64,000 nucleotides of DNA, taken from contig NZ_FNYE01000002.1 of NCBI RefSeq assembly GCF_900108945.1, positions 1-64,000 on the forward strand, in the 5' to 3' direction. Positions 1-8,989 of this stretch are shown here, one piece after another. This DNA is from Paraburkholderia diazotrophica (GTDB lineage Bacteria; Pseudomonadota; Gammaproteobacteria; Burkholderiales; Burkholderiaceae). A program made the translations under genes and the position numbers. Position 1 is the first letter of the stretch; each line of letters starts with the position of its first letter. The notes beneath the pieces were generated by a model. It did not search any database, was not told where the DNA came from, and worked only from the letters and a program-made list of their open reading frames with translations.

Positions 1-336
1 GCGCGGCAAGAATCGCAACAAATCGAAGATCCGTGCTCGGGTTGAGCACGTGTTTGCTGTGGTCAAGCGCCTGTGGGGCTTCACGAAGGTGCGCTATCGC
101 GGTCTGGCGAAGAACGCCAATCGCGCCTTCGTCGCGCTGGCGTTGACCAACGTCTATCTCTCGCGCAGACGATTGATGGCACAGGTCCGCCCGTAATGGG
201 CGAAATGCGGGCCGAAGGCCCGTACGCAACGCCCTGGTGGGCAGGAAAAAACAAGCGGAAAGCTTCTCTCACGATCAATCTGCCTCTGTTTGCGCCCGAA
301 TGGATGAAAACAACGGCTTGTTCAGCGTTGCCTTAA
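1..336 (+). mobile_element. Right end of an IS5-like insertion sequence (partial)
   Basis: This span holds the transposase end plus about 140 bases of non-coding sequence. The stretch around 311-336 (TTGTTCAGCGTTGCCTTA) looks like a terminal inverted repeat, but its left-end partner lies outside the window, so the boundary is an inference. The DUF1254 gene begins to be readable about 100 bases further on. Confidence 0.35.
2..196 (+). pseudogene. IS5-family transposase, C-terminal end (cut by the window edge)
   Basis: The open frame runs in from the left edge and ends with TAA at 194-196, giving 65 residues. It contains the pattern RVEHVF..VKR..G..KVRYRGLAKN, which in IS5-group DDE transposases surrounds the catalytic glutamate (here the E of RVEHVF) and is followed by a short basic tail. 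Only this last part of the enzyme is visible, so whether the upstream part is intact cannot be judged; it is typed as pseudogene only because it is partial. The family assignment rests on this motif and is fairly sure; the exact IS is not identified. Confidence 0.75.
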
Positions 337-434
337 CTTTCGATGTAGCCATTTTTTCCATTCTGCGTACCTGTTACGCCTGGCAGGCGATGCGCTATCC
401 AGCCGACGCATCGCAGCGCGCCAGTTCTAGCCGA

Positions 435-2007
435 TCACTTCGCTCTCTCTACATCACCGGGCTTCCACGTCTGATCGAAGTACGGTTGAGTCGGTCCGTA
501 CAGGCGCAGCATCACGAAGAAGCCTTTGCCTGGCACGGTGCGGCGCCAGTTGCTTTCCTTTCCTGCTGGCGCATGCGGACCGAAGTAAAGATCGATCGAA
601 CCGTCCGCATTGATTGCAGGCTTGTCGCGCAAGCCGATGGAGGGAAGGGGTTGTCCGTTGTCGAGACCTGAAGCGGTCTGCGTGTCATACAGCGTTGCCG
701 ACCAGAATATGGCCGCCGGCACGTTCGGCGGAAGATGCAGCCTGTAGTCTTTGCTACCGTCCAGCGATTGACCGTCGGCGTCCTTGAATGTCGTCAGATA
801 TCGCGCGCCTTTGCCCGGCGTTACGGATGCCATCGCGGGGCTAGTGGCGTAAGCGATGCTGTAGACGCCGCTGCGCGCATCGAGATCGCGGAACTTGCCC
901 GCCTTATCCATCCATTCCCAGTCGTACGCGAAATGACGCGCCGGTGTCACGTAGCGCCGGTCGCTGTAGATCAATCCTCCCGGCCGCTGTGCCAGTTCGT
1001 CGTAGATCATCGACCGGCTCATTTTGAAAGCGGTCTTTGCCGCAGCATCGAGGATTGCGCGCGTGTGCGCATCCGGCTTGAATGGTTGTCCCTTGACGAT
1101 GCCGATCGATGCCATCATGCCGCGCCAGTCCGTGTCGGCGGTATCGATTGGCTCGCTGTCGACGAATCGCGCCAGCACATCGAAGAACCGTCCGTCCGGC
1201 GGGAACGTCATGTTCACGGGCACACTGGAGGCGTCCGGGAATTGCATGGACTTCGGCTCTTTGCCGAGCGGATAGATGCGCGTCTGCTCCATCAGCTTGA
1301 CGGGTGGCGCGAGATCGGTGCGGTCGCTAAAAAAGGCGCGCCAGAAAACAAAAACGTTGTTCGTCCGCGATCGATAGACGAAATAGCCGTCGGGAATGTT
1401 GCCGGCATAGTCGGGCGGCAGCACAAGGAATTTTCCCCCGTTGCCCTGATCTGGGCCGGCAAAACCGATGTCGCCTGCGTACGTCTTGCCGTCTACCGTC
1501 GGTCCGACGATAGGCCGTTGCCAGAAATCGTCGAGTATGCCTTGCTGTTTGGGCGGCACCTCGATCACCATGGGGCCGTCGCGGCCAACGTCCACATAAC
1601 CCATGCCGTAGATGACATCGGAGTTGGGTGTAAGCACGACGGTCTTGGCATCGAGACGCTCTTTCCAGACCGGGAAGACGTTATAACCAGCGCCGAACGC
1701 CTTCTCCGAACCCTTCTTTCATCGAGTACAGGTTGATCGCTGGCAACGCCCACAAATACACCTGGGTTGCACGCTGGAACAAAAGCTCGTCGCGCAGCGT
1801 CGCTGCGGTTGCGCGGGTGGGCTGGCCGCCCGGAAACGGCAATTTCGCAAGTGCTTCATACCGCGCGATCGAATCGGATGGCGAATCCTTCGGCCCGGCG
1901 TTGTGCGCAGCGAATGCACTGCTGCACAAGAGACAGTTAGCGGCGATGCAAATGGACGACAAACCTGCGGAAAGACGCATCGAAAGGCGATGGATGGTGG
2001 CGTGCAT
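435..2007 (-). pseudogene. DUF1254/DUF1214 domain protein, frameshifted
   Basis: Two frames together make one recognisable DUF1254-DUF1214 protein of about 520 residues. The upstream frame starts at an ATG at 2005-2007 after an AAGAGA-type ribosome site, has a hydrophobic signal peptide ending near AFA, and reads into LYSMKEG before drifting to a stop at 1681. The downstream frame contains PNSDVIYGMGY, IEVPP and ILDDFWQRPI, hallmarks of the family. The frames join perfectly (MKEGSEKAFGAGYNVFPVWK) if one base is removed from the CCC at 1711-1713, so a single-base insertion is the lesion. Members are secreted proteins of unclear function. Either a recent pseudogene or a sequencing error; the rest of the frame is not degraded. 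Confidence 0.8.
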
Positions 2008-2123
2008 ATCTCTTGCGCAATACTTGACGACGGTTGGAGTTGGGCGTGCATCAATCGCAAAAGGCCGACGTTGCCGCTCGCCCAATCAAGGTGAAGAGAA
2101 GAATACGCTCAAAGGCGTGCTAA

Positions 2124-3056
2124 TCAGTTGGCGAACGCTTCTTTCAGCGTAGCCGCGGCCATGTCGAGTGCGTGCCCGCCCTGCTCGATTGCACCCGGCA
2201 TCCAGCAGAATCCGTGGATCATGCCTGAGTAGCGCTCGGCCCTGACAGGCACGCCCGCCGAGGCCAGGCGTTGCGCGTAAGCTTCGCCTTCATCGCGCAG
2301 CGGGTCATACTCCGCGGTGATGACCAGAGCTGGAGGAAGGCCGCGGTGATCGTCAGCCAGAATCGGCGACGCATACGGATGCCTGCCGTCCCGCGTATCG
2401 CTCAGGTAGTGCTGCCAGAACCACTGCATCGCTGCACGCGTCAGGTAATATCCGTCGCCGTTTTCACGGTACGAGCCGGTGCCGAAATCGTGATTCGTAA
2501 CGGGATAGAGCAGCACCTGATGACGCAGAGCGAACGTGGCCTTGTCTTTGGCAATTAGCGCGACGACTGCCGCCAGGTTGCCGCCCGCACTGTCTCCGCC
2601 GACCGCCAGTCGGCTAGCATCGACGGCAACCGTACTGCCGTTGGCAGCCAGCCATTCGGTGACGGCATAGGCATCTTCGACGGCGGTCGGGAATTTATGT
2701 TCAGGCGCGAGCCGGTAATCCACGGACACCACCACGCATCCCGCGCGGTTTGCGATGCGGCGACACGGGACGTCCACGATATCGAGGTCGCCGATGACCC
2801 AGCCGCCTCCATGGAAGAAGACCAAGGCCGGAAAAGGCCCGCCGCCCTGCGGCGTATAGATGCGCACGGGGATTTCTCCTGCCGCCCCTGCGATCGTGCG
2901 ATTTTCCACCTTGGCAACGTCTTCGGGAGGGCCGGACAGTGCCTGCAGCCGCGATGCCGCGACGCGTGCTTCTTCAGGCGTGCGCGTTTCGAGCGGCGGG
3001 CTTCCGGCCGCCGCCATGAGATCGAGGATAGCTTGCGCTTGTGGATCGAGCGCCAT
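2124..3056 (-). CDS. alpha/beta hydrolase (HSL-type esterase)
   Basis: A 310-residue serine esterase of the hormone-sensitive-lipase group. HGGGW at residues 82-86 forms the oxyanion hole, GDSAG at 154-158 holds the nucleophile Ser156, and the acid and base are in EYDPLRDEG and MIHGF near the C-terminus. No signal peptide, so cytoplasmic. The ATG at 3054-3056 lies two bases after the stop of the upstream monooxygenase gene, so the two are almost certainly co-transcribed and coupled. Longer upstream starts would overlap that gene. The pairing suggests it cleaves the ester or lactone made by the monooxygenase. Family certain; substrate unknown. Confidence 0.9.
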   Translation of the reverse strand: MALDPQAQAILDLMAAAGSPPLETRTPEEARVAASRLQALSGPPEDVAKVENRTIAGAAGEIPVRIYTPQGGGPFPALVFFHGGGWVIGDLDIVDVPCRRIANRAGCVVVSVDYRLAPEHKFPTAVEDAYAVTEWLAANGSTVAVDASRLAVGGDSAGGNLAAVVALIAKDKATFALRHQVLLYPVTNHDFGTGSYRENGDGYYLTRAAMQWFWQHYLSDTRDGRHPYASPILADDHRGLPPALVITAEYDPLRDEGEAYAQRLASAGVPVRAERYSGMIHGFCWMPGAIEQGGHALDMAAATLKEAFAN

Positions 3057-3058
3057 GA

Positions 3059-4672
3059 TCACACGGTCTCCGCAGGCACCGGCGTCAACACGAACCCTTG
3101 ATAGCCGTTCGCGGCCACCTTCGTGCATATCTCGCGGTAGGCCGGAACGCCGCCGACATAGATCGGGAACGGCATCGTCTTGCCCTTGATGTTCGCGCCG
3201 TTGTACCAGGATTCGCCGCGCGGAAACAGCGTGCTATCGGCAACGGTGCGCACGTGCTGGCTCCAGTCCGTTTCCGATTCCGGCGTGGCTTCGATCGAAC
3301 TGATGGCGTTCTCGCGAAGGTGCTGGATGCAGTCAGAAATCCATTCGACGTGCTGTTCGATCGACAACACCATATTGGTCAGCACGGATGGACTTTGAGG
3401 GCCGGTGATCATGAAGAAGTTCGGAAAGCCGGCGTTGGCGATACCCAGATAGGTACGGATCTGGCGGCCATCCTCCCATTTGTCCTTCAGCGCGACACCA
3501 TGTCTGCCGCGGATGTCGATGCGAAACAGCGGGCCGGTAATCGCGTCGTATCCGGTTGCAAAGACAATCGTGTCCAGCTGGTACTCGGCCTGAGCAGTGC
3601 GAAGGCCACCGGGCGTGATCTCTGCGATGGGCGCCGCCTTCACGTCGACAAGCGTGACGTTGTCGCGGTTGTACGTCGCGTAATAGTTCGTGTCGAGCAC
3701 CGGCCGCTTGGAGCCGAACACGTAGGTCGGCAACAGTTGATCGGCAGTCTGCGGGTCTTTCACCAGGCTGCGGATCTTCCCGCGCACGAAGTCGCAGAGC
3801 TTTTCATTGGCCTCTACGCTGGTCATCAGGTCCTTGTACCCGGTGTTCATCCAGCCGCCTTCTTCCCATGCTGCTTCATACCGGCGTTGGCGCTCTTCGG
3901 GCGCGTCGTTAAGCGTTACCCGATCGGGCGCGGGCCTGATATTCGTACCGGCCCACGACTGGAGCAGCTTGGCCTTGATCGCCGGAAAGTTGGCCTTGGT
4001 TTCCCGGATATAGGCGTCGTCGTAAGGATGGTTTTGCGCGGGTGTGGTGTACTGAGGCGTGCGTTGAAACACATACACGTGTTGCGCTTGCTCAGCGATG
4101 ACTGGAATGGCCTGGATGCCGCTGGAGCCAGTGCCGATGACGCCCACGCGCTTGCCGCTGAAATCGACGGGCTGGTGAGGCCAGGTGCCCGTGTGATAGT
4201 GCTCACCGGTAAAGCTCGACAGTCCCTTGAAATCCGGCGTGTTGGACGACGACAGGCAACCGACACCGGAAATGAAGTAGGTCGCCGATACGGTCTGGCC
4301 ATCGTCCGTGCCCACGAGCCAGCGGCCCGTCTGCTCGTCATAGTGTGCCGATTTCACGCGCGTGTTGAACTGGATGTCGCTGCGCAACTGGAATCGGTCG
4401 GCGACATGGTTCAGGTAGCGCAGGATCGACGGCTGATCCGGATAGCGGCTTGTCCACGTCCATTCCTGTATCAGCTCGTCCGAGAACGTGTAGTTGTAGT
4501 AGACGCTCTCCACATCACAACGCGCGCCGGGATAGCGGTTCCAGTACCAGACGCCGCCGACGTCGGTGCCGGCCTCGTAGACGCGCACCGTCAGACCCTG
4601 CTCGCGCAGCCGGTGAAGCATGTACAGGCCGGAGAAACCGGCGCCTACGACAACTGCATCGAAATGTTTCAT
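3059..4672 (-). CDS. Type I Baeyer-Villiger monooxygenase (FAD/NADPH)
   Basis: A 537-residue flavoprotein. The FAD-binding GAGFSG lies at residues 10-15, the Baeyer-Villiger fingerprint FxGxxxHxxxW is complete at 154-164 (F154, G156, H160, W164), and the NADPH-binding GTGSSG is at 180-185. Such enzymes insert oxygen next to a ketone carbonyl, giving an ester or lactone. The fingerprint separates it from plain flavin monooxygenases. The start at 4670-4672 follows AAGGAGA at good spacing. First gene of a two-gene unit with the esterase, divergent from an AraC regulator and two dehydrogenases, so alcohol-to-ketone-to-ester-to-hydrolysis is the likely route. Substrate (cyclic, long-chain or steroid ketone) cannot be told. 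Confidence 0.93.
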   Translation of the reverse strand: MKHFDAVVVGAGFSGLYMLHRLREQGLTVRVYEAGTDVGGVWYWNRYPGARCDVESVYYNYTFSDELIQEWTWTSRYPDQPSILRYLNHVADRFQLRSDIQFNTRVKSAHYDEQTGRWLVGTDDGQTVSATYFISGVGCLSSSNTPDFKGLSSFTGEHYHTGTWPHQPVDFSGKRVGVIGTGSSGIQAIPVIAEQAQHVYVFQRTPQYTTPAQNHPYDDAYIRETKANFPAIKAKLLQSWAGTNIRPAPDRVTLNDAPEERQRRYEAAWEEGGWMNTGYKDLMTSVEANEKLCDFVRGKIRSLVKDPQTADQLLPTYVFGSKRPVLDTNYYATYNRDNVTLVDVKAAPIAEITPGGLRTAQAEYQLDTIVFATGYDAITGPLFRIDIRGRHGVALKDKWEDGRQIRTYLGIANAGFPNFFMITGPQSPSVLTNMVLSIEQHVEWISDCIQHLRENAISSIEATPESETDWSQHVRTVADSTLFPRGESWYNGANIKGKTMPFPIYVGGVPAYREICTKVAANGYQGFVLTPVPAETV

Positions 4673-5091
4673 GTTTTGTCTCCTTCGGAAGCGGTTGGCG
4701 GGACACGCGGTTGCGTCCGGCCGTCCGCAGCGGACTGTTTTGAATACCCTTGTTCAGCCTTATCGTCGACAGCGCCATTGCATTCGCCTCGCTGCTGCCG
4801 GACCGGACAGATTCCGAACCAGGCGGCAACATTGCTGTCCGGCACATCGGTGCCGTCTCGCATTCGCCTGGTCGGTTTTTCGACGCGAGAAACGACGGGC
4901 GCAACCGCGTACCCGGCACGCATCCGGCGGCCGTGTCGCTGCTCGCAAGCTCTGGCACGTCGGGGCGGGGATACGGCTGATGGGTGAGGGCTGTTGACTC
5001 GGTAACAATGCTAAGTAGGCTTTTCCGAGGGCGTTATGGCATATTGGGACAATTAGTTATCAGATTCGGACGTTGCTTCTCCCACCCGCCT
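4673..5091. promoter_or_regulatory. Divergent intergenic region between monooxygenase and AraC regulator
   Basis: About 420 bases with no convincing gene. It must hold the promoters for the monooxygenase-esterase unit (minus) and the regulator (plus). Apart from the AAGGAGA ribosome site just above the monooxygenase start I see no clear -35/-10 pair and no strong palindrome. The upstream part of the regulator's open frame (4984-5091) extends into it but has no family similarity. Confidence 0.5.
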
Positions 5092-6120
5092 ATGCGTCAC
5101 CTCAGTCACGTTCCCCGCCATAACGGCCCAAGCGTTCGATTGCTGCTTCAGTTCGGCATGGATCATGGAATGTCCGCGGATCGATGCCTGAAGGGAACGG
5201 GATTGACCTGGGCGCAACTGGCCGACACCGGTGCGGAAGTTCAGGCAGAGCAGGAACTGCAATTGATCCGCAATCTGGTCAGCACACTGGGACATATTTC
5301 TGGTCTCGGTATCCACGTTGGGCTGCGCTACCGGTTGGCCACCTATGGGGTCTATGGTTTTGCCGTGCTGAGCTGTGCAACGCTGCGCAGTGCGGTGGCC
5401 ATGGGTTCACGCTACCTGGAGCTGTCGTACCCGTTTCCGGATATCTGCTCGAAGGTGATCGGCGGCACGGTGGAAACCATCATCGATGACAGCAGGGTTC
5501 CTGAGGACGTGCGCGCGTTTATCGTCGATCGGGATTGCGCGACGATTGCAAACATCCAGCGAGATCTGCTCAATACCACGCTGCCGGTTTTCAGTGTCAC
5601 GTTGCGCAGGCCGGCGCCATCCGATGTCACACCGTATGAGGCGCTCTTTGGCATGACGCCGGAGTTCGGTGCGCCCTCGAACCGCATACTCAAGGACGCC
5701 TCGGCGTACCTCGACCGCCCATTGCCATGCGCCAGCGAAGAAGTCGCGCGTGACTGCGAAGCGCAGTGCCAGGCCATGCTGACAAGGCGCCAGGCGCGCA
5801 CGGGTCTGGCGGGCCAGTTGCGCGATCGGCTCGTGGCCGTCCCGGCGCAGCAGCCCGATATGGAAGCGCTGGCGGAAGAGTTCCACATGACGTCGCGCAC
5901 GATGCGTCGACGGCTCGCCGAAGAGGGCACGAACTTCCGGCAGTTGCAGGAAGAAGTTCGCGAAGCATTGGCCGATGAGCTGCTTGCCGGCCCGCTATCG
6001 GTGGAACAGGTAGCCGAATCGCTCGGTTACGGCGAGGCGTCGAATTTCATTCGCGCCTACAGACGATGGAAAGGCACTACCCCGAAAGAGTTCAGAAACC
6101 GCGTGCGCGAGTCCGAGTGA
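5092..6120 (+). CDS. AraC-family transcriptional regulator (Arabinose_bd-like sensor domain)
   Basis: 342 residues. The N-terminal two thirds matches the sensor domain of OruR/ArgR-like AraC proteins (VRLLLQFGMDHGM..CLKGTGL near the start, GLRYRLATYGVYGFAVLSCATL mid-domain). The last 90 residues are the double helix-turn-helix (TSRTMRRRLAEEGTNF, then VAESLGYGEASNFIRAYRRW). The open frame could start at 4984, but the domain begins right after the ATG at 5092 and the length then matches the family; no clear ribosome site marks either start. It is divergent from the monooxygenase unit and upstream of two dehydrogenases, so it probably controls one or both. Ligand unknown. Confidence 0.85.
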   Translation: MRHLSHVPRHNGPSVRLLLQFGMDHGMSADRCLKGTGLTWAQLADTGAEVQAEQELQLIRNLVSTLGHISGLGIHVGLRYRLATYGVYGFAVLSCATLRSAVAMGSRYLELSYPFPDICSKVIGGTVETIIDDSRVPEDVRAFIVDRDCATIANIQRDLLNTTLPVFSVTLRRPAPSDVTPYEALFGMTPEFGAPSNRILKDASAYLDRPLPCASEEVARDCEAQCQAMLTRRQARTGLAGQLRDRLVAVPAQQPDMEALAEEFHMTSRTMRRRLAEEGTNFRQLQEEVREALADELLAGPLSVEQVAESLGYGEASNFIRAYRRWKGTTPKEFRNRVRESE

Positions 6121-6352
6121 GTTCGCGGCAAGAAGGTGCTGAGTCTCCGAATAGGACAACAACCTGTCCGGATATGCCATAACGCCGGCAAAAACGCCGA
6201 CTTAACATTGGCCCTCGTCTGCGAGAACAATCCTCCGCCTCGTTAAGCAAGAACACCGCGATCCGATCGCCATCTGGTTAGCCTGAGGCGCGAAGAAAGA
6301 TTTTGCTCGCTGTCGCCACCTTCAGCTAGACAACTCAAGGGAAACAACAGCC

Positions 6353-7123
6353 ATGAGAATGCAGGGCAAGATCGGGCTCGTCACGGGCGGAGCCTCCGGT
6401 ATGGGACTCGCCTTCGCGCGGCGCCTCGCGCAGGAAGGCGCGAAAATCTACTTTACGGACGTCAACGAATCCGGCGGCAAAAAGGCCGAGGATGAACTGC
6501 GACGCTCCGGTCTGTCGGTCACTTTTCTTTCTCACGATGTCACGCTGGAAGCCGACTGGCTCCGCGTGCTTGAGCACATCCGGGTCAGCGAAGGCCGCCT
6601 CGATGTGCTGGTCAATAACGCCGGCATCGTGATGTCGCACAACATCGAGAATTGCACTGCAGAGGATTTCGACAAGGTACTTAACGTCAATCTGAAAAGC
6701 GTTTTCCTCGGCTGCAAGCACAGCCTGGCTCTCATGAAGGAGAACGGCGGATCGATCATCAATATGTCGTCGATTACCGCTATTTGCGGTGAACCGGCGG
6801 CACTGGCCTACAGTGCATCCAAGGCCGGCGTACGGTTCCTGTCGAAATCCGTCGCGCTGCATTGCGCGGAGAAAGGCTACGCCATTCGCGTCAACAGCCT
6901 GCATCCCGGCTACATCGACACGCCTTTGCTTTCCGGCGCACCGAGCCGCTTGTCCGAAGCAGAAGCACTGACCGTGCGTGCGCGCATCGGTGGCGAGATT
7001 CCATTCAAGCGTCGCGGCACGCCTGACGAGGTGGCGGGGGCGGTGCTGTATCTTGCCAGCGATGATTCCGCGTATGTCACCGGTACCGAACTGGTGGTCG
7101 ACGGCGGCTACGCCTGCCACTGA
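6353..7123 (+). CDS. Short-chain dehydrogenase/reductase (SDR), first copy
   Basis: 256 residues, a classical SDR with cofactor motif TGGASGMG at 11-18, NNAG near 88-91, and catalytic Ser140, Tyr153 and Lys157 (YSASK). The C-terminal end (ASDDSAYVTGTELVVDGGY) is the usual SDR close. An acidic residue after the second strand (FTDVN) favours NAD(H). The start at 6353 follows AAGGGA. It lies 230 bases after the AraC gene and 125 bases before a second SDR. Likely oxidises an alcohol to the ketone used by the neighbouring monooxygenase; this is inferred from context only. Confidence 0.9.
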   Translation: MRMQGKIGLVTGGASGMGLAFARRLAQEGAKIYFTDVNESGGKKAEDELRRSGLSVTFLSHDVTLEADWLRVLEHIRVSEGRLDVLVNNAGIVMSHNIENCTAEDFDKVLNVNLKSVFLGCKHSLALMKENGGSIINMSSITAICGEPAALAYSASKAGVRFLSKSVALHCAEKGYAIRVNSLHPGYIDTPLLSGAPSRLSEAEALTVRARIGGEIPFKRRGTPDEVAGAVLYLASDDSAYVTGTELVVDGGYACH

Positions 7124-7248
7124 TACATGGCAGCACAGGTGACCGGGCGGTTCTTGCAGCCGCGCCGATCACGATGCGGGTCTGCGACGAGCGTACGAAT
7201 TTTGCTGCGCTTGCCACCCTATCGCATACACACGAGGAGACGATCAGG

Positions 7249-8151
7249 ATGCTTCAGTTCAGAGGGAAAGTCGCTGTCATCACAGGCGGCGCGTCGGGAT
7301 TTGGTCGAGAATTTGCGCGCCTGGGCGCCTCTTTCGGCATGAAGCTCGTGCTGGCCGACGTGCAGGCAGACGCGCTGGACGCAACCGTGAGCGAGCTGAA
7401 AGCAGCGGGTGCCGATGTTATCGGCAAGCGCACCGATGTTTCAAGATCCGACGAAGTGCAAGCCTTGGCCGACGCCGCCGTCGCCGCATTCGGGGAGGTC
7501 AACCTACTTTTCAACAATGCGGGCGTGGCATCTGGCGGACTGGTCTGGGAGAGTTCGGAAAAGGATTGGGACTGGGTGTTGGGTGTCAATCTGCGTGGCG
7601 TTATCAACGGCGTCCGTATTTTCACGCCTTTGATGCTCGCGGCCGCTGAAAAGAATCGCGACTACGTAGGGCATATCGTGAATACCGCGTCGATCGGCGG
7701 ACTGGTCACGGCGCCGATGCTTGGCCCGTACACCGTCTCCAAGCATGCCGTGGTTGCACTGACCGAATCGCTTTACCACGATCTAAGCCTTGTAACCGAC
7801 AGGGTGAAATGCTCGGTGTTGTGTCCTTCTTTCGTCGCCACGGGTATCAACCGGTCGCAGCGCAATCGCCCGGCAGCGCTCGGCGTCGAGGGGACGCTTC
7901 ATCGTTCGCAACTGGCGGCCCAGGCTATTCTCGATATGGGAACAGGGGCGGGCACGGTCAGCGCAGAACAGGTGGCACAGTTGACCTTCGACGGCATTCA
8001 CGACAAGCGCTTTTACATCTGTCCGCATCCGGATAAGCTCTCCGCCGCGCGTCAGCGGTTTGATGACATCGTCGCTTTGCGCAATCCTCACGATCCTTTC
8101 GACAAAAATCAGGAAATGCGAGCGAAGGTAGTCGCTACGTTGCAGGGATAA
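7249..8151 (+). CDS. Short-chain dehydrogenase/reductase (SDR), second copy
   Basis: 300 residues. TGGASGFG lies at 12-19, NNAG at 89-92, and catalytic Tyr161/Lys165 in GPYTVSKHA. The ATG at 7249 is preceded by GAGGAGA at ideal spacing, so the longer open frame starting at 7174 is rejected. It is about 45 residues longer than the first SDR, with an extended C-terminal substrate region (FYICPHPDKL), a type common among SDRs near monooxygenases. Only moderately similar to the first SDR, so not a recent duplication. Substrate unknown. Confidence 0.9.
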   Translation: MLQFRGKVAVITGGASGFGREFARLGASFGMKLVLADVQADALDATVSELKAAGADVIGKRTDVSRSDEVQALADAAVAAFGEVNLLFNNAGVASGGLVWESSEKDWDWVLGVNLRGVINGVRIFTPLMLAAAEKNRDYVGHIVNTASIGGLVTAPMLGPYTVSKHAVVALTESLYHDLSLVTDRVKCSVLCPSFVATGINRSQRNRPAALGVEGTLHRSQLAAQAILDMGTGAGTVSAEQVAQLTFDGIHDKRFYICPHPDKLSAARQRFDDIVALRNPHDPFDKNQEMRAKVVATLQG

Positions 8152-8225
8152 ATGCGGTTGCGGTTTGTGGCGAGGCGCATGAGAGGCATTGCGGCCTCGA
8201 TGGACCAACCGCCTGGATGCCGGGC

Positions 8226-8453
8226 TCACCGCAGCCTTTTGGCATACCGATCGCGAACCACTTGCGAGATATACGTCGACAGCCCGCGACCACGGACAGC
8301 AAGGCGCTTCATTTTCTCCACGTCTTGCTGGCCCGGGGTCGCGTAGTTATACAGATAGACCTGGCCGTTCCTGAATCCCACAACGATAGCGTCCGGACAG
8401 GTTTCGTAGGCGACCACGCCTGATCGGCCACTCCGATCCCGATATCGTGGCAT
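8226..8453 (-). CDS. Small KTSC-like domain protein
   Basis: 75 residues. The pattern (FRNGQVYLYNYATPG followed by MKRLAVRGRGLSTYISQVV) resembles the KTSC domain, a short basic fold of unknown function sometimes fused to lysyl-tRNA synthetase. The real gene is supported by a strong GGGAGGCGAA ribosome site just above the ATG at 8451-8453. No signal peptide or membrane segment. It stands alone, convergent with the second SDR. Assignment by resemblance only. Confidence 0.6.
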   Translation of the reverse strand: MPRYRDRSGRSGVVAYETCPDAIVVGFRNGQVYLYNYATPGQQDVEKMKRLAVRGRGLSTYISQVVRDRYAKRLR

Positions 8454-8512
8454 TTCGCCTCCCGCTCGACGCGTCTATCTTCAGACGCAATGCAACAGGG
8501 CACGAACTATTC

Positions 8513-8989
8513 CTAAACCAGCGGCAAACAGATATCCGTCAGCAAATTCGCCGGCGCGGTCTCTTTGGGATTGTTCAAATACTCTTCGAACACAGGCGCG
8601 TCAGCGGCCTCGTGTTCCGAGTTCACCAGCCACTCGCCATAGAGCCACTGATAAGCCGCCGCCATATCCTCGTAAGGCCCTTTGTGCCGCAATACGGCGT
8701 ACTTGCCGCCGGTAATCGGCGTGACGCTGACAGGCCCGCCGCCCGACACATCGACGGCCCGAGGCAGCCACACGCCGGCCTTCGACCTCAATTCGTTTTC
8801 GGCGACTGCAGTCGGATCGTCGTAGAAGATTCCGATCATCCGCATTTCGCCGGACAGCAGTCCACGCGATGCCAACCAGTCCATCAGCGTTTCGAACGCC
8901 TTGCCGATCTGCAGATACGGCCCGACGTGATCGACGGTCAGCACGTCGAAGCCCGCGATATCCCGAATCACCACATCTCTCATCGTCAT
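8513..8989 (-). CDS. GyrI-like (SbmC-type) small-molecule-binding domain protein
   Basis: 158 residues if started at the ATG at 8987-8989, which sits seven bases after a perfect AGGAGG. The protein is a GyrI-like domain (VDHVGPYLQIGKAFETLMDWL, then MIGIFYDDP, then YAVLRHKGPYEDMAAAYQWLYGEWL split by the usual spacing). In most relatives this domain is the effector part of an AraC regulator. Here the frame continues upstream into a recognisable but broken AraC domain, so the surviving product is probably the ligand-binding half alone. Whether it is expressed is not shown. Confidence 0.7.
   Translation of the reverse strand: MTMRDVVIRDIAGFDVLTVDHVGPYLQIGKAFETLMDWLASRGLLSGEMRMIGIFYDDPTAVAENELRSKAGVWLPRAVDVSGGGPVSVTPITGGKYAVLRHKGPYEDMAAAYQWLYGEWLVNSEHEAADAPVFEEYLNNPKETAPANLLTDICLPLV

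Noticed and set aside
3098..4987. 629-residue plus-strand frame opposite the monooxygenase
   Set aside because: Antisense shadow without motifs.
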